From NCBI RefSeq assembly GCF_020687685.1, contig NZ_JAJEWM010000001.1, forward strand, positions 434,001-498,000: a stretch of 64,000 nt of DNA. The letters run 5' to 3'. Position 1 is the first letter of the stretch, and each line of letters opens with the position of its first letter. Shown here in pieces: positions 8,847 to 26,546 of this stretch. Source of the stretch: Tessaracoccus sp. OS52. GTDB taxonomy: Bacteria; Actinomycetota; Actinomycetes; Propionibacteriales; Propionibacteriaceae. Made by a program: the position numbers and the translations under genes. Below the pieces are notes generated by a model. The model searched no databases, was not told the DNA's origin, and worked only from the letters and a program-made list of their open reading frames with translations.

Positions 8847-9485
8847 ATGGCGAGGCCGGACAAGGCTGCCAAGGTCGCTGAGCTGACAACCCAGTTCAGC
8901 GAGTCCACGGCGGCAGTGCTAACCGAGTACCGCGGTCTCACCGTTGCCCAGCTGCGCGAACTGCGCCGCTCGCTCGGTGAGGACGCCACCTACGCCGTTG
9001 CGAAGAACACCCTTGCCGCGATCGCAGCCAAGGAAGCCGGTGTCGAGGGCGTCGAAGACTCCCTGACCGGCCCCACTGCCATCGCGTTCATCCGGGGTGA
9101 TGTCGCCACCGCCGCCAAGCGGCTGCGCGACTTCGCAAAGGCCAATCCGTTCCTGGCAATCAAGGGCGGCGTCATGGACGGACAGTTCCTCGACGCCAAG
9201 ACGGTTCTGAAGCTTGCTGACCTCGAATCCCGCGAGGTCCTGCTGGCGAAGATGGCGGGTGCCCTCAAGGGCAACCTGTCCAAGGCCGCTGGCACTCTGG
9301 CAGCTCCGCTGTCGAAGAGCGCCCGCCTGTTCGGTGCCCTCCAGGGTGCCGCCGAGGCCAACCCGTCCCTCATCGGTGGTGCAGGCTCCGCGCCGGCTGC
9401 CGAGGCCACGAACGACGACGCCGCCGAAGGCGACGTCACCGCCGCCGACGCGGCAACCGAAGCAGCTGCTGACGCTGCGGAATGA
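8847..9485 (+). CDS. rplJ: 50S ribosomal protein L10
   Basis: L10 anchors the L7/L12 dimers to the stalk base and acts as autoregulator of its operon in studied bacteria. The ATG at 8847 follows the Shine-Dalgarno GGAAAGGAG and gives the expected [17 protein letters not shown] start; 212 residues. That is longer than the usual 165-175 because of an Ala/Glu/Asp-rich tail after about residue 175. rplL follows after 50 bp. Confidence 0.96.
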   Translation: MARPDKAAKVAELTTQFSESTAAVLTEYRGLTVAQLRELRRSLGEDATYAVAKNTLAAIAAKEAGVEGVEDSLTGPTAIAFIRGDVATAAKRLRDFAKANPFLAIKGGVMDGQFLDAKTVLKLADLESREVLLAKMAGALKGNLSKAAGTLAAPLSKSARLFGALQGAAEANPSLIGGAGSAPAAEATNDDAAEGDVTAADAATEAAADAAE

Positions 9486-9535
9486 TCCGCCTGCAGCGAG
9501 CACGCTGCTGCGCATAGACGAAAGGAACGCCCAAC

Positions 9536-9931
9536 ATGGCGAAGCTCAACAAGGAAGAACTCCTTGACGCGTTCAAGGAAATGACCCTCATCGAACTGTC
9601 CGAGTTCGTGAAGCTGTTCGAGGAGACCTTCGAGGTCACCGCTGCCGCCCCCGTGGCCGTTGCCGCAGCCGCTCCCGCGGCTGGTGGTGGCGACGACGCC
9701 GGCGCCGAGGAGGCTGGCTCCGACAAGGTCGACGTCATCCTGACCGCTGGCGGCGACAAGAAGATCGCCGTCATCAAGGAGGTCCGCGCGCTGACCTCCC
9801 TCGGTCTGAAGGAGGCCAAGGACCTCGTCGAGGGTGCTCCGAAGCCCGTCCTGGAGCAGGTCGACAAGGAGACCGCCGCCAAGGCCAAGGAGGCCCTCGA
9901 GGCCGCCGGTGGCTCGGTGGAGGTCAAGTGA
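9536..9931 (+). CDS. rplL: 50S ribosomal protein L7/L12
   Basis: Multi-copy stalk protein that recruits and activates translation GTPases. 131 residues: N-terminal dimerisation helices ([17 protein letters not shown]), an Ala/Gly-rich flexible hinge (about residues 40-62), and the C-terminal factor-binding domain with [20 protein letters not shown]. Standard in every respect. A hairpin follows before the rpoB promoter. Confidence 0.97.
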   Translation: MAKLNKEELLDAFKEMTLIELSEFVKLFEETFEVTAAAPVAVAAAAPAAGGGDDAGAEEAGSDKVDVILTAGGDKKIAVIKEVRALTSLGLKEAKDLVEGAPKPVLEQVDKETAAKAKEALEAAGGSVEVK

Positions 9932-9960
9932 CCTTGGTCTGACGACCAGGATCCGCACGA

Positions 9961-9990
9961 GTGGCCCGTTCCCTTCGGGGGGCGGGCCAC
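9961..9990 (+). terminator. Hairpin terminator after rplL
   Basis: GTGGCCCG (9961-9968) pairs with CGGGCCAC (9983-9990); the stem continues through two G-T pairs and CCC/GGG to a TTCG tetraloop, about 13 bp in all. There is no T run, so termination may be partial. Confidence 0.75.
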
Positions 9991-10108
9991 TGTCGTCCCA
10001 GGCGTGGCGCCATCCGCCACTTTGTGGCGTGGGGGCATGGCATCTGTCTGAGGTCTCGGTTATGCTTGCCGCAGATCAACGTTGATCCCCCCGAGCATGG
10101 TCACCGGG

Positions 10109-10137
10109 TTGCCGATTTGATCGGTCTGGCCTATAGT
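10109..10137 (+). promoter_or_regulatory. Predicted rpoB-rpoC promoter
   Basis: TTGCCG (10109-10114), 17-base spacer, TATAGT (10132-10137). It leaves a leader of roughly 90 bases before the TTG start of rpoB. Confidence 0.6.
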
Positions 10138-10165
10138 GGTTTTTTGCCCTGCTATGCAAACGTGC

Positions 10166-10190
10166 CCCGTCATTTGACACGGGCCTTTTG
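10166..10190 (+). promoter_or_regulatory. Small hairpin with T tract in the rpoB leader
   Basis: CCCGT (10166-10170) pairs with ACGGG (10179-10183) and is followed by CCTTTTG. It is a short attenuator-like structure between the promoter and rpoB; whether it stops polymerase is unknown. Confidence 0.35.
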
Positions 10191-10234
10191 CTGTGCGAAG
10201 AACCAGCTTCTCGCGTTCTTGGAAGGACCGAATC

Positions 10235-13714
<3,480 letters not shown>

Positions 13715-13811
13715 GTTCCGCTCAGTCAACCCTGCCGGGCTCGCCCGGTGACCCGAACAACTCAGACGAACTACAGCTCACCTGCCATCTGGCAGGGGAA
13801 AGAGAAGAAAC

Positions 13812-17750
<3,939 letters not shown>

Positions 17751-17759
17751 TCGGTTCAT

Positions 17760-17798
17760 CAGCAGGGGCCGGACGCTGGTTGCGTCCGGCCCCTGCTG
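17760..17798 (+). terminator. Hairpin terminator after rpoC
   Basis: Perfect 16-bp stem CAGCAGGGGCCGGACG with a 7-base loop (CTGGTTG), starting 10 bases after the rpoC stop. It separates rpoBC from the str operon. Confidence 0.88.
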
Positions 17799-17859
17799 TC
17801 TCCCCGGGGTGCCGGGGGGTGGCCCGACGGTGCCCGAGAGCAGGAGAGGCGGCGAGGAT

Positions 17860-17888
17860 TTGGCCTGCCGCCGTCTGCAGAGTAATCT
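17860..17888 (+). promoter_or_regulatory. Predicted promoter of the str operon (rpsL-rpsG-fusA)
   Basis: TTGGCC (17860-17865), 17-base spacer, TAATCT (17883-17888). Confidence 0.55.
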
Positions 17889-18093
17889 TGTTGAGCGTGT
17901 CCGCCCTCGCGGGCACTTGTGCGTGCCCTGGCATGGGCCCCACCCTCCGTTGCAGAGGTGTTCGGGGTCGTGCGGAGCTCGCACGGCAGCCACAGGCGCA
18001 GAGCAACTACGGAAACGGTGACCCGGAACGTTCGCGCTGAGGCCGCAAATGCCAGGGAATTACATGTCCAGACAGCGAAAGTGATACCAACAG
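17889..18093 (+). promoter_or_regulatory. Leader of the str operon
   Basis: About 200 untranslated bases before rpsL. Two neat hairpins are visible: GGGCAC/GTGCCC (17911-17928, 6-base loop) and CGTGCG/CGCACG (17969-17985, 5-base loop). No gene was found in this stretch. A regulatory role, for example through S7 as in E. coli, is speculation. Confidence 0.4.
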
Positions 18094-18465
18094 GTGCCAA
18101 CAATCCAGCAACTGGTCCGCAAGGGCCGCAGCGACAAGACATCATCGAGCAACACGCCCGCGCTCAAGGGCTCGCCCCAGCGCCGCGGAGTGTGCACCCG
18201 CGTGTACACGACCACCCCCAAGAAGCCGAACTCGGCCCTGCGCAAGGTTGCGCGCGTGCGCCTGAGCTCCGGCATCGAAGTCACCGCCTACATCCCGGGC
18301 GTCGGCCACAACCTGCAGGAGCACTCGATGGTGCTCGTGCGTGGCGGACGAGTCAAGGACCTCCCGGGTGTCCGTTACAAGATCGTCCGTGGCTCGCTCG
18401 ACACCCAGGGTGTCAAGGGCCGCAAGCAGGCACGCAGCCGCTACGGCGCCAAGAAGGAGAAGTAA
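18094..18465 (+). CDS. rpsL: 30S ribosomal protein S12
   Basis: S12 sits at the decoding centre. 123 residues from a GTG start; only a weak purine patch (GAAAGTGA) lies upstream. The streptomycin-related lysines are wild type: [12 protein letters not shown] (Lys43) and [12 protein letters not shown] (Lys88). The stop overlaps the rpsG start (TAATG). Confidence 0.97.
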   Translation: MPTIQQLVRKGRSDKTSSSNTPALKGSPQRRGVCTRVYTTTPKKPNSALRKVARVRLSSGIEVTAYIPGVGHNLQEHSMVLVRGGRVKDLPGVRYKIVRGSLDTQGVKGRKQARSRYGAKKEK

Positions 18466-18935
18466 TGCCTCGCAAGGGTCCCGCGCCGAAGCGCCCCATC
18501 AACATCGATCCGGTCTACGGCTCGCCGCTGGTCTCCCAGCTGGTCAGCAAGATCCTGCTCGACGGCAAGAAGACCGTCGCCCAGAGCATCGTCTACAACG
18601 CCCTCGAGGGCACTCGTGAGAAGACCGGCGTCGACCCGGTCCAGACGCTCAAGCGTGCGCTGGACAACGTCAAGCCGTCCATCGAGGTCAAGTCCCGCCG
18701 CGTCGGTGGCGCCACCTACCAGGTCCCGATCGAGGTCAAGCCCGGACGCCAGACCACCCTGGCCCTCCGCTGGCTCGTCAGCTTCTCCCGCGCGCGTCGC
18801 GAGAAGACCATGACCGAGCGCCTCATGAACGAGATCCTCGACGCCTCGAACGGCCTCGGTGCCGCTGTCAAGCGTCGCGAGGACACGCACAAGATGGCGG
18901 AAGCCAACCGCGCGTTCGCGCACTACCGCTGGTGA
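18465..18935 (+). CDS. rpsG: 30S ribosomal protein S7
   Basis: S7 nucleates assembly of the 30S head and contacts E-site tRNA. 156 residues. ATG at 18465 shares one base with the rpsL stop, and its ribosome binding site AAGAAGGAGA lies inside the end of rpsL, which points to translational coupling. The [20 protein letters not shown] start and the [11 protein letters not shown] motif are typical. Confidence 0.97.
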   Translation: MPRKGPAPKRPINIDPVYGSPLVSQLVSKILLDGKKTVAQSIVYNALEGTREKTGVDPVQTLKRALDNVKPSIEVKSRRVGGATYQVPIEVKPGRQTTLALRWLVSFSRARREKTMTERLMNEILDASNGLGAAVKRREDTHKMAEANRAFAHYRW

Positions 18936-19007
18936 TCGCCCTGCCCTCGAGCCCCGTGCTCGAGGGCATTCACCGTTAACTCACGAAGTCAGACAAGGAC
19001 AACACAC

Positions 19008-21098
19008 GTGGCCCAGATCGACCTGTCCAAGGTTCGCAACATCGGCATCATGGCTCACATCGACGCCGGCAAGACCACCACCACTGAGCGCATCCTGTTC
19101 TACACGGGAAAGAACCACAAGATCGGCGAGACCCACGACGGTGCCGCGACGATGGACTGGATGGAACAGGAGCAGGAGCGCGGCATCACCATCACGTCTG
19201 CCGCCACCACGTGCTTCTGGAAGGACAACCAGATCAACGTCATCGACACCCCGGGCCACGTTGACTTCACCGTCGAGGTGGAGCGCTCGCTGCGCGTCCT
19301 CGACGGCGCCGTCGCCGTGTTCGACGGCGTGGCCGGTGTGGAGCCGCAGTCGCAGACCGTGTGGCGTCAGGCCACCAAGTACGGCGTCCCGCGCATCTGC
19401 TACGTCAACAAGCTGGACCGCACGGGTGCCTCGTTCGACTACTGCGTGCAGACCATCCGTGACCGGCTGAACACCGATCCGCTGATCCTGCAGATCCCGA
19501 TCGGCGCAGAGGGTGACTTCATCGGCGTCGTGGACCTGGTGGGCATGCGTGCCCTGACCTGGCGCGGCGAGACGAAGATGGGCGAGGACTACGAGGTCGA
19601 GGAGATCCCGGCCGAGCTCAAGGAGCGTGCCGAGGAACTGCACGCCAAGCTGGTCGAGCGCGTCTCCGAGATCGACGACGAGTTGATGGAGAAGTACCTC
19701 GAGGGCGAAGAGCTCACCGTCGATGAACTGAAGGCCGGCATCCGCAAGGGCATCGTCGGCAACGAGTTCACCGCCGCGCTGGCCGGCAGCTCGTTCAAGA
19801 ACAAGGGCGTCCAGCCCCTCCTCGACGCTGTGGTGGCGTACCTGCCCTCGCCGCTCGACGTCCCGGCCATCGACGGCTTCAAGCCCGGCAATGAGGAGGA
19901 GGTCATGCACCGTCAGCCCTCCGACGACGAGCCGCTGGCCACCCTCGCGTTCAAGGTCGCTGCGGATCCGCACCTCGGTCGCCTGACCTACGTGCGTGTC
20001 TACTCCGGCGTCCTGCGCACCGGTGCCCAGGTGCTCAACAGCGTCAAGGGCCGCAAGGAGCGGATCGGCAAGATCTACCAGATGCACGCCAACAAGCGTG
20101 AGGAGATCGACACCATCGGCGCAGGCATGATCTGTGCGGTGATGGGCCTCAAGGACACCACCACCGGTGACACGCTCTGTGACCCGCAGAACCCCATCGT
20201 CCTGGAGTCCATGACCTTCCCGGCTCCGGTCATCGAGCAGGCGATCGAGCCGAAGACCAAGTCGGACCAGGAGAAGCTCGGCACCGCCATCCAGCGGCTG
20301 GCCGAGGAGGACCCGACGTTCCGCGTCCACACCGACGACGAGACCGGCCAGACCATCATCGCGGGCATGGGTGAGCTTCACCTCGAGGTCCTGATCGACC
20401 GCATGCGCCGCGAGTTCAAGGTCGAGGCCAACATCGGCAAGCCGCAGGTGGCCTACCGCGAGACCCTGCGCCGCAAGGTCGAGAAGGTGGAGTACACGCA
20501 CAAGAAGCAGTCCGGTGGTTCCGGTCAGTTCGGCCGCGTCATCATCGACCTCGAGCCCACCGAGCCCGGCACCGGCTACGAGTTCGTCAACGCCGTCACA
20601 GGTGGTCGCATCCCCAAGGAGTACATCCCCGCGGTGGACGCAGGCATCAAGGAGGCCATGCAGTTCGGTGTGCTGGCGGGCTACCCCGTCGAGGACATCA
20701 AGGTCACCCTGACCGACGGCGCCTACCACGACGTCGACTCCTCCGAACTGGCGTTCAAGCTGGCTGGCTCCATGGCCTTCAAGGAAGCCGCCCGCAAGGC
20801 GGATCCGGCCATCCTGGAGCCTATGATGGCAGTCGAGGTGACCACGCCAGAGGACTACATGGGCACCGTCATCGGTGACCTCAACTCCCGGCGTGGCCAC
20901 GTCCAGTCGATGGACGAACTCCACGGCAACCGCGTCATCAAGGCCCTCGTGCCGCTGTCTGAGATGTTCGGCTACGTGGGTGACCTGCGCTCGAAGACCT
21001 CGGGCCAGGCGTCCTACTCCATGGAGTTCGACTCCTACGCCGAGACGCCCAAGAACGTCTCCGAGGAGATCGTCGCCAAGGCTCGCGGAGGCGAGTGA
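19008..21098 (+). CDS. fusA: Elongation factor G
   Basis: Translocase GTPase, 696 residues from a GTG start. P loop [15 protein letters not shown], switch [14 protein letters not shown] and the NKLD specificity motif are present, followed by domains II to V of normal length. It is third in the str operon. In contrast to the usual fusA-tuf operon, a strong hairpin and a separate promoter lie between it and tuf. Confidence 0.98.
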   Translation: MAQIDLSKVRNIGIMAHIDAGKTTTTERILFYTGKNHKIGETHDGAATMDWMEQEQERGITITSAATTCFWKDNQINVIDTPGHVDFTVEVERSLRVLDGAVAVFDGVAGVEPQSQTVWRQATKYGVPRICYVNKLDRTGASFDYCVQTIRDRLNTDPLILQIPIGAEGDFIGVVDLVGMRALTWRGETKMGEDYEVEEIPAELKERAEELHAKLVERVSEIDDELMEKYLEGEELTVDELKAGIRKGIVGNEFTAALAGSSFKNKGVQPLLDAVVAYLPSPLDVPAIDGFKPGNEEEVMHRQPSDDEPLATLAFKVAADPHLGRLTYVRVYSGVLRTGAQVLNSVKGRKERIGKIYQMHANKREEIDTIGAGMICAVMGLKDTTTGDTLCDPQNPIVLESMTFPAPVIEQAIEPKTKSDQEKLGTAIQRLAEEDPTFRVHTDDETGQTIIAGMGELHLEVLIDRMRREFKVEANIGKPQVAYRETLRRKVEKVEYTHKKQSGGSGQFGRVIIDLEPTEPGTGYEFVNAVTGGRIPKEYIPAVDAGIKEAMQFGVLAGYPVEDIKVTLTDGAYHDVDSSELAFKLAGSMAFKEAARKADPAILEPMMAVEVTTPEDYMGTVIGDLNSRRGHVQSMDELHGNRVIKALVPLSEMFGYVGDLRSKTSGQASYSMEFDSYAETPKNVSEEIVAKARGGE

Positions 21099-21118
21099 GC
21101 ACCAGCTCCTAGACACTG

Positions 21119-21150
21119 ACCGGCCGGTACCCGAAGGGGTGCCGGCCGGT
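21119..21150 (+). terminator. Hairpin terminator between fusA and tuf
   Basis: 14-bp stem ACCGGCCGGTACCC with GGGTGCCGGCCGGT (one G-T pair) and a GAAG tetraloop, 20 bases after the fusA stop. Confidence 0.85.
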
Positions 21151-21183
21151 TCGTCGTCGGGTGTAGAGTGGGCGGTCGCTCGT

Positions 21184-21211
21184 TTGACTCTCGCGCTCAG
21201 ATCGCTAGCAT
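21184..21211 (+). promoter_or_regulatory. Predicted promoter of tuf
   Basis: TTGACT (21184-21189), 16-base spacer, TAGCAT (21206-21211); one of the best -35/-10 pairs in the window. The leader is about 115 bases, with TAGAAGGAG just before the GTG start. Confidence 0.65.
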
Positions 21212-21334
21212 TACACGAGTATGCGTTCGGGTTGTAGACTTGGGCGCCGGACCTCTTGCGCTTCGACGGCGCAGGGGCCCACACCAGACGAAAACGTCGC
21301 GCAAAGTGTGCGGCGATACCTAGAAGGAGCCCAA

Positions 21335-22534
<1,200 letters not shown>

Positions 22535-22554
22535 TCTGACACAGCTCCAAAGCG

Positions 22555-22587
22555 AAGGACCCCGCACCTCCCTGGTGCGGGGTCCTT
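22555..22587 (+). terminator. Bidirectional hairpin terminator after tuf
   Basis: Perfect 14-bp stem AAGGACCCCGCACC with loop TCCCT, followed by TGGTTTCT. It lies between convergent tuf and glnS. Confidence 0.87.
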
Positions 22588-22609
22588 TGGTTTCTCAGCC
22601 GGCAGGGGC

Positions 22610-24298
22610 TCAGCCCTGGCGCTTCTGAATGGATGCCCATTCGTCACGCAGGCCCACCGTCCGGTGGAAGTGCATGGGCAGCGCGTTGTCGACGGCGAAG
22701 TAGCCGAGCCGCTCGAACTGCACCACCTCGCCCGGCGAAGCGTCCACCAGTGCCTGCTCCACCTTGCACCCGGTCAGAAGTTCGCGGGAGTCGGGGTTGA
22801 GGTCGTCCAGGGGCTCGCCGGTGCGCTCACCGGGTGCCTCGGCCGTGAACAACCGCTCGTATAGCGCCACCGTCGCGTCCGCGGCGTGCAGCGCGCTGAC
22901 CCAGTGCATGGTGGACTTCACCTTGCGGCCATCGGGGGAGTTGCCGCCGCGGCTTTCGGGATCGTAGGTCGCATGAACCTCGACGACGTTGCCATCGTCG
23001 TCCTTGACGACGTCGTTGGCGGTGACGAAGTAGGCGCCGCGCAACCGGACCTCGCGTCCGGGGGAGAGGCGGAAGTACTTCGGAGGGGGAACCTCGCGGA
23101 AGTCGTCGGCCTCGATCCACAGCTCGCCGGTGAACGCCACCTGGCGGGTGCCGTCCTCGGGGCGTTCGGGGTTGTTGACGATCTCGAAGTATTCGACGAC
23201 GGGCTTGCCCTCGGCGTCCTTGGGCCAGTTGTCCAGGACGAGCCGCACCGGATGCAGCACAGCCATGCGGCGCGCGGCGCTCGAGTTGAGCTCCCGCCGG
23301 ACGTAGGACTCGAGGGCCTCGATGCTCTGGCGACTGTTGGTGCGCGTCGTGCCGATCTCGCGGCAGAAGGAACGGATGGCAGCTGCGGGGTATCCGCGCC
23401 TGCGGAGGCCTCGCAGCGTCGGCATCCGTGGATCATCCCACCCGTCGACGACACCGTCGAAGACGAGCTTGGCCAGGCGTCTTTTGGAGGTGATGGTGTG
23501 GGTGAACTCCAGGCGCGCGAACTCGATCTGCTTGGGGGGCGTGCGTTCGAGGTCGAGCTGGCGCAGGAACCAGTCGTAGAGGGGCCGGTGGGACTCGAAC
23601 TCCAAGGTGCACAGGGAGTGGGTCACGCCCTCGATGGCATCGCTCTGGCCGTGCGCCCAGTCGTAGGTGGGGTAGATGGACCATTCGTCGCCGGTGCGAT
23701 GGTGCGGGAGGTTGCGGATGCGGTACATGATCGGGTCCCGCAGCTGCATGTTCTCGTGCTGCATGTCGATCTTGGCCCGCAGCACGCGGGAACCGTCGCT
23801 GTAGTGGCCGGCGCGCATGTTGCGGAAGATCTCGAGGCTCTCCTCGATGGGCCGGTCCCGGTAGGGGGACTCGACGCCGGGCTTCCCGTACCCGCCGCGT
23901 CCCGCCGAGATCGCCTCGCTGGACTGTTCATCGACGTAGGCGAGGCCCTTCGTGATGAGCAGTTCGGCCCAGGTGTAGAGCTGTTCGAAGTAGTCCGACG
24001 CGTGGCGCACCTCGGCCGGTTCGTACCCCAGCCAGCGGATGTCCTCGACGATGGAGTCGACGAAGGCGGTCTCCTCGGTCTCCGGGTTGGTGTCGTCGAG
24101 CCGGAGCATGCAACGACCGCCGAAGTCCTGCGCGGTGCCGAAGTCCACGACGATCGCCTTCGCGTGGCCGATGTGCAGGAAGCCGTTCGGTTCCGGCGGG
24201 AACCGGGTCTGCACGTTGCCACCGTACTGGCCCTGCTCGACGTCTCTGGCGACGATGTCGGAGATGAAGTTGGAGGGCGTGCCGGCGGCTTCAGTCAT
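22610..24298 (-). CDS. glnS: Glutamine--tRNA ligase (GlnRS)
   Basis: Class I synthetase that charges tRNA-Gln directly, 562 residues. HIGH-type motif PPEPNGFLHIGHAK near residue 40, the ITSKRRL counterpart of KMSKS near residue 255, then the two anticodon-binding beta barrels. The ATG at 24298 is preferred over an upstream TTG because a TAGCTT box lies 7 bases before it. Most actinobacteria lack GlnRS and make Gln-tRNA by the GatCAB amidotransferase, so this gene, close to gltX, is notable and possibly acquired. Length is normal and no frameshift is seen. Confidence 0.96.
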   Translation of the reverse strand: MTEAAGTPSNFISDIVARDVEQGQYGGNVQTRFPPEPNGFLHIGHAKAIVVDFGTAQDFGGRCMLRLDDTNPETEETAFVDSIVEDIRWLGYEPAEVRHASDYFEQLYTWAELLITKGLAYVDEQSSEAISAGRGGYGKPGVESPYRDRPIEESLEIFRNMRAGHYSDGSRVLRAKIDMQHENMQLRDPIMYRIRNLPHHRTGDEWSIYPTYDWAHGQSDAIEGVTHSLCTLEFESHRPLYDWFLRQLDLERTPPKQIEFARLEFTHTITSKRRLAKLVFDGVVDGWDDPRMPTLRGLRRRGYPAAAIRSFCREIGTTRTNSRQSIEALESYVRRELNSSAARRMAVLHPVRLVLDNWPKDAEGKPVVEYFEIVNNPERPEDGTRQVAFTGELWIEADDFREVPPPKYFRLSPGREVRLRGAYFVTANDVVKDDDGNVVEVHATYDPESRGGNSPDGRKVKSTMHWVSALHAADATVALYERLFTAEAPGERTGEPLDDLNPDSRELLTGCKVEQALVDASPGEVVQFERLGYFAVDNALPMHFHRTVGLRDEWASIQKRQG

Positions 24299-24305
24299 GG
24301 GGGAC

Positions 24306-24311
24306 AAGCTA
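24306..24311 (-). promoter_or_regulatory. -10 box of glnS, leaderless geometry
   Basis: TAGCTT on the minus strand ends 7 bases before the glnS ATG, so transcription would start at or next to the start codon. No Shine-Dalgarno sequence is present. Confidence 0.5.
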
Positions 24312-24322
24312 CCAGTCCACGC

Positions 24323-24970
24323 TCAGCCGGTGCCCGCCATGTTGCTCAGCCACATCACCAACGCGACCGGCACGGCGATCACCACGAGCAGGACCACCGC
24401 AGCCATCAGGGCGATCACCAGCCAGTAGCTGACGGACGCCTTGCGCACCTCGTCGCGGTTCTCGATGGTGCGGGTGAGCAGCTTCAGGTTCTTGGCGTTG
24501 GAGCGGTAGGCCATGTCGAAAAAGCCCCCCAACACGGGGACCAGACCCACCAGCCAGTCCAGAACGTAGTTGCCGACCATGCGGGCCAGGACGGGCAATG
24601 GCGCGCGGAGCCGCACCGCGTCGACGAGAACCACGGCACCGAAGGCGCCCCCGACCGCGGTGCCCGCGGCCGGGATGAAACTCAGGAGCGGATCCACCCC
24701 GAAGCGGAAGTTGGTGCCCGGCACCCGGATCAGGTCGTCGAGCACGTAACTGAAGGCTCGGGTGACGCGGGCGGGGGATTCCCGGGGCAGCTTCTGCAGC
24801 GCCTCCCTCGCTTCAGCCCGGGTCCGTTCGACGGCGTCGTCGCGTGCCCCCTCCGGCCGGGCGTCGGTCGTTGGTCGCGGTTGTGCTGGCGTCCGGTCGG
24901 CCAGCGCATCCCTCGCCTGCTGGAGGGCGCGTTCCAGCGAACCGGGCTCCTGGGGGTGCTCAGTTGTCAT
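24323..24970 (-). CDS. DUF4112-like membrane protein
   Basis: 215 residues of unknown function. The first 75 residues are polar. Residues about 90-215 match the DUF4112 pattern: LDDLIRVPGTNFRFGVDPLLSFIPAAG, here cut to its keys IPGT-like VPGT and GVDPLLSFIPAAG, then a hydrophobic stretch, GLVPVLGGFFDMAYRSN and a C-terminal transmembrane helix (residues about 188-208). The ATG at 24970 is chosen because the longer in-frame extension runs into the gltX promoter. CATCCT 6 bases upstream hints at a leaderless start. It lies between glnS and gltX with no visible functional tie. Confidence 0.8.
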   Translation of the reverse strand: MTTEHPQEPGSLERALQQARDALADRTPAQPRPTTDARPEGARDDAVERTRAEAREALQKLPRESPARVTRAFSYVLDDLIRVPGTNFRFGVDPLLSFIPAAGTAVGGAFGAVVLVDAVRLRAPLPVLARMVGNYVLDWLVGLVPVLGGFFDMAYRSNAKNLKLLTRTIENRDEVRKASVSYWLVIALMAAVVLLVVIAVPVALVMWLSNMAGTG

Positions 24971-25044
24971 TTCACAAGGATGCCACCCGGGCCCGGGGCA
25001 GGCGGCTGCAACCCCTCGGCGGCGGGGCACGTGGCCGAAACCGG

Positions 25045-25050
25045 TAGGCT
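25045..25050 (+). promoter_or_regulatory. -10 box of gltX, near-leaderless geometry
   Basis: TAGGCT ends 10 bases before the ATG at 25061. This supports 25061 as start rather than the ATG at 25052, which would lie only one base after the box. Confidence 0.45.
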
Positions 25051-25060
25051 GATGGCCATC

Positions 25061-26527
25061 ATGACCAACCCACTCAGCCCCGCCCGAACGCGCGTCGCGC
25101 CCTCGCCCACCGGTGATCCCCACGTAGGAACCGCCTTCATGGCGCTGTTCGACCTCGCCTGGGCCCGCAAGACCGGTGGTGCGTTCGTCCTGCGGATCGA
25201 GGACACCGACCGCAACCGACTCGTCGAGGGCAGTGAGCAGCAGATCTACGACTCGCTGGAGTGGCTCGGACTCAGCCCCGACGAGGGCCCGATCCAGGGT
25301 GGCGAGCAGGGTCCGTACCGCCAGTCAGAGCGCCTGGACACCTATGCGCCCTACGTCCAGCAGCTGCTGGACTCCGGTCACGCCTACCACTGCTGGTGCT
25401 CCTCCGGTCGGCTCGCAGAGCTCCGGGCACAACAGCAGCAGTCCAAGCAGGCAGACACAGGCTACGACCGGCTCTGCCTCGGCAAGACCCGCGAGGAGCG
25501 CGCGGCCCTCCCCGGGTTCTCGGAAACCCCGGTCGTGCGAATGCTGATCCCCGACGATGCGCCCACCAGCTTCACCGACATCATCCGGGGCACGGTGAAG
25601 GCGCCCCGCCCGGACGACCAGGTGATCCTCAAGACCGATGGGTTCCCGACCTACCACCTGGCCGTCGTGGTGGATGACCACCTGATGGGCATCAACACCG
25701 TGGTCCGGGGTGAGGAGTGGATCAGCTCCACCCCCAAGCACCTCCTGCTCCACGAGTGGCTCGGCTTCGACCTGCCGGATTTCGCCCACATGCCGCTGCT
25801 GCGCAACCTCGACAAGTCGAAGATCTCCAAGCGCAAGAACCCCGCCGCACGGCTGCTGTGGTTCCGGGAGCAGGGATACCTTCCGGAGGCGCTGCGCAAC
25901 TTCCTCCAGTTGCTCGGGTACGCAGGCGATGAGGAGTCCGAGGTCTCCACGTTCGAGGAGTTCGTCGAGGACTTCTCCTGGAGCAAGGTCAACACCGTTG
26001 GCCCCATCTTCGACCTGAAGAAGCTGGACTGGCTCAACGGCCACTACATCCGGAGCCTGGATCCGGACGAACTCGCCGCGAGAATCGCCGCGCACGCGAC
26101 CGAGAACGGCCAGTGGGAGTCCCCGACGCAGCACGAGCTGGAAGTCCTGCGCCGCGCGGTTCCGATCATCCAGGAGCGGCTCGTGCTCCTGAAGGACGCG
26201 CTGCCGCAGCTTGACTACCTCTTCGTTGCCGACGGCGCCCTTTCAGTCGATGCCGACGCGGTGGATGGGCTGGCCGAGAACGCCGGGGCCGTGCTGGACG
26301 CCGCGATCGCGGTCTGTGAGGCGGTGCCGTTCCGGACCGAAGCCATCCAGGCCGGCCTGCGGGAGCGGATAGTCGAGGGGATGGGAGTCAAGCCGAAGCT
26401 GGCCTTCGCGCCGATCAGGGTCGCGGTCTCCGGCCGCAAGGTCTCCCCGCCGCTGTTCGAGTCGATGGAGATCCTGGGCAGGGACTCGACGCTCGAGCGG
26501 CTGCGCTCGCTGCGCTCCCAGCTCTGA
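25061..26527 (+). CDS. gltX: Glutamate--tRNA ligase (GluRS)
   Basis: Class I synthetase that charges tRNA-Glu, 488 residues. HIGH-type motif APSPTGDPHVGTAF and KMSKS-type motif DKSKISKRKNP are clear; the helical anticodon-binding domain fills the C-terminal third. The start at 25061 gives MTNPLSPARTRVAPSPTG; an ATG three codons upstream is the alternative. With GlnRS nearby, this GluRS may be of the discriminating kind that does not charge tRNA-Gln, which is inference. Confidence 0.95.
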   Translation: MTNPLSPARTRVAPSPTGDPHVGTAFMALFDLAWARKTGGAFVLRIEDTDRNRLVEGSEQQIYDSLEWLGLSPDEGPIQGGEQGPYRQSERLDTYAPYVQQLLDSGHAYHCWCSSGRLAELRAQQQQSKQADTGYDRLCLGKTREERAALPGFSETPVVRMLIPDDAPTSFTDIIRGTVKAPRPDDQVILKTDGFPTYHLAVVVDDHLMGINTVVRGEEWISSTPKHLLLHEWLGFDLPDFAHMPLLRNLDKSKISKRKNPAARLLWFREQGYLPEALRNFLQLLGYAGDEESEVSTFEEFVEDFSWSKVNTVGPIFDLKKLDWLNGHYIRSLDPDELAARIAAHATENGQWESPTQHELEVLRRAVPIIQERLVLLKDALPQLDYLFVADGALSVDADAVDGLAENAGAVLDAAIAVCEAVPFRTEAIQAGLRERIVEGMGVKPKLAFAPIRVAVSGRKVSPPLFESMEILGRDSTLERLRSLRSQL

Positions 26528-26546
26528 CCCGAGGCCCCGCGGCCCC

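Noticed and set aside
18094-18465. Streptomycin-resistance change in S12
   Set aside because: Lys43 and Lys88 are both wild type.
22886-25060. Plus-strand open frame across glnS and DUF4112 running into gltX
   Set aside because: It is the antisense of glnS joined in frame to gltX; the gltX homology starts only at 25061.
25021-25060. T-box or other riboswitch ahead of gltX or glnS
   Set aside because: The gaps are too short and both promoters lie right at the start codons, leaving no leader RNA.
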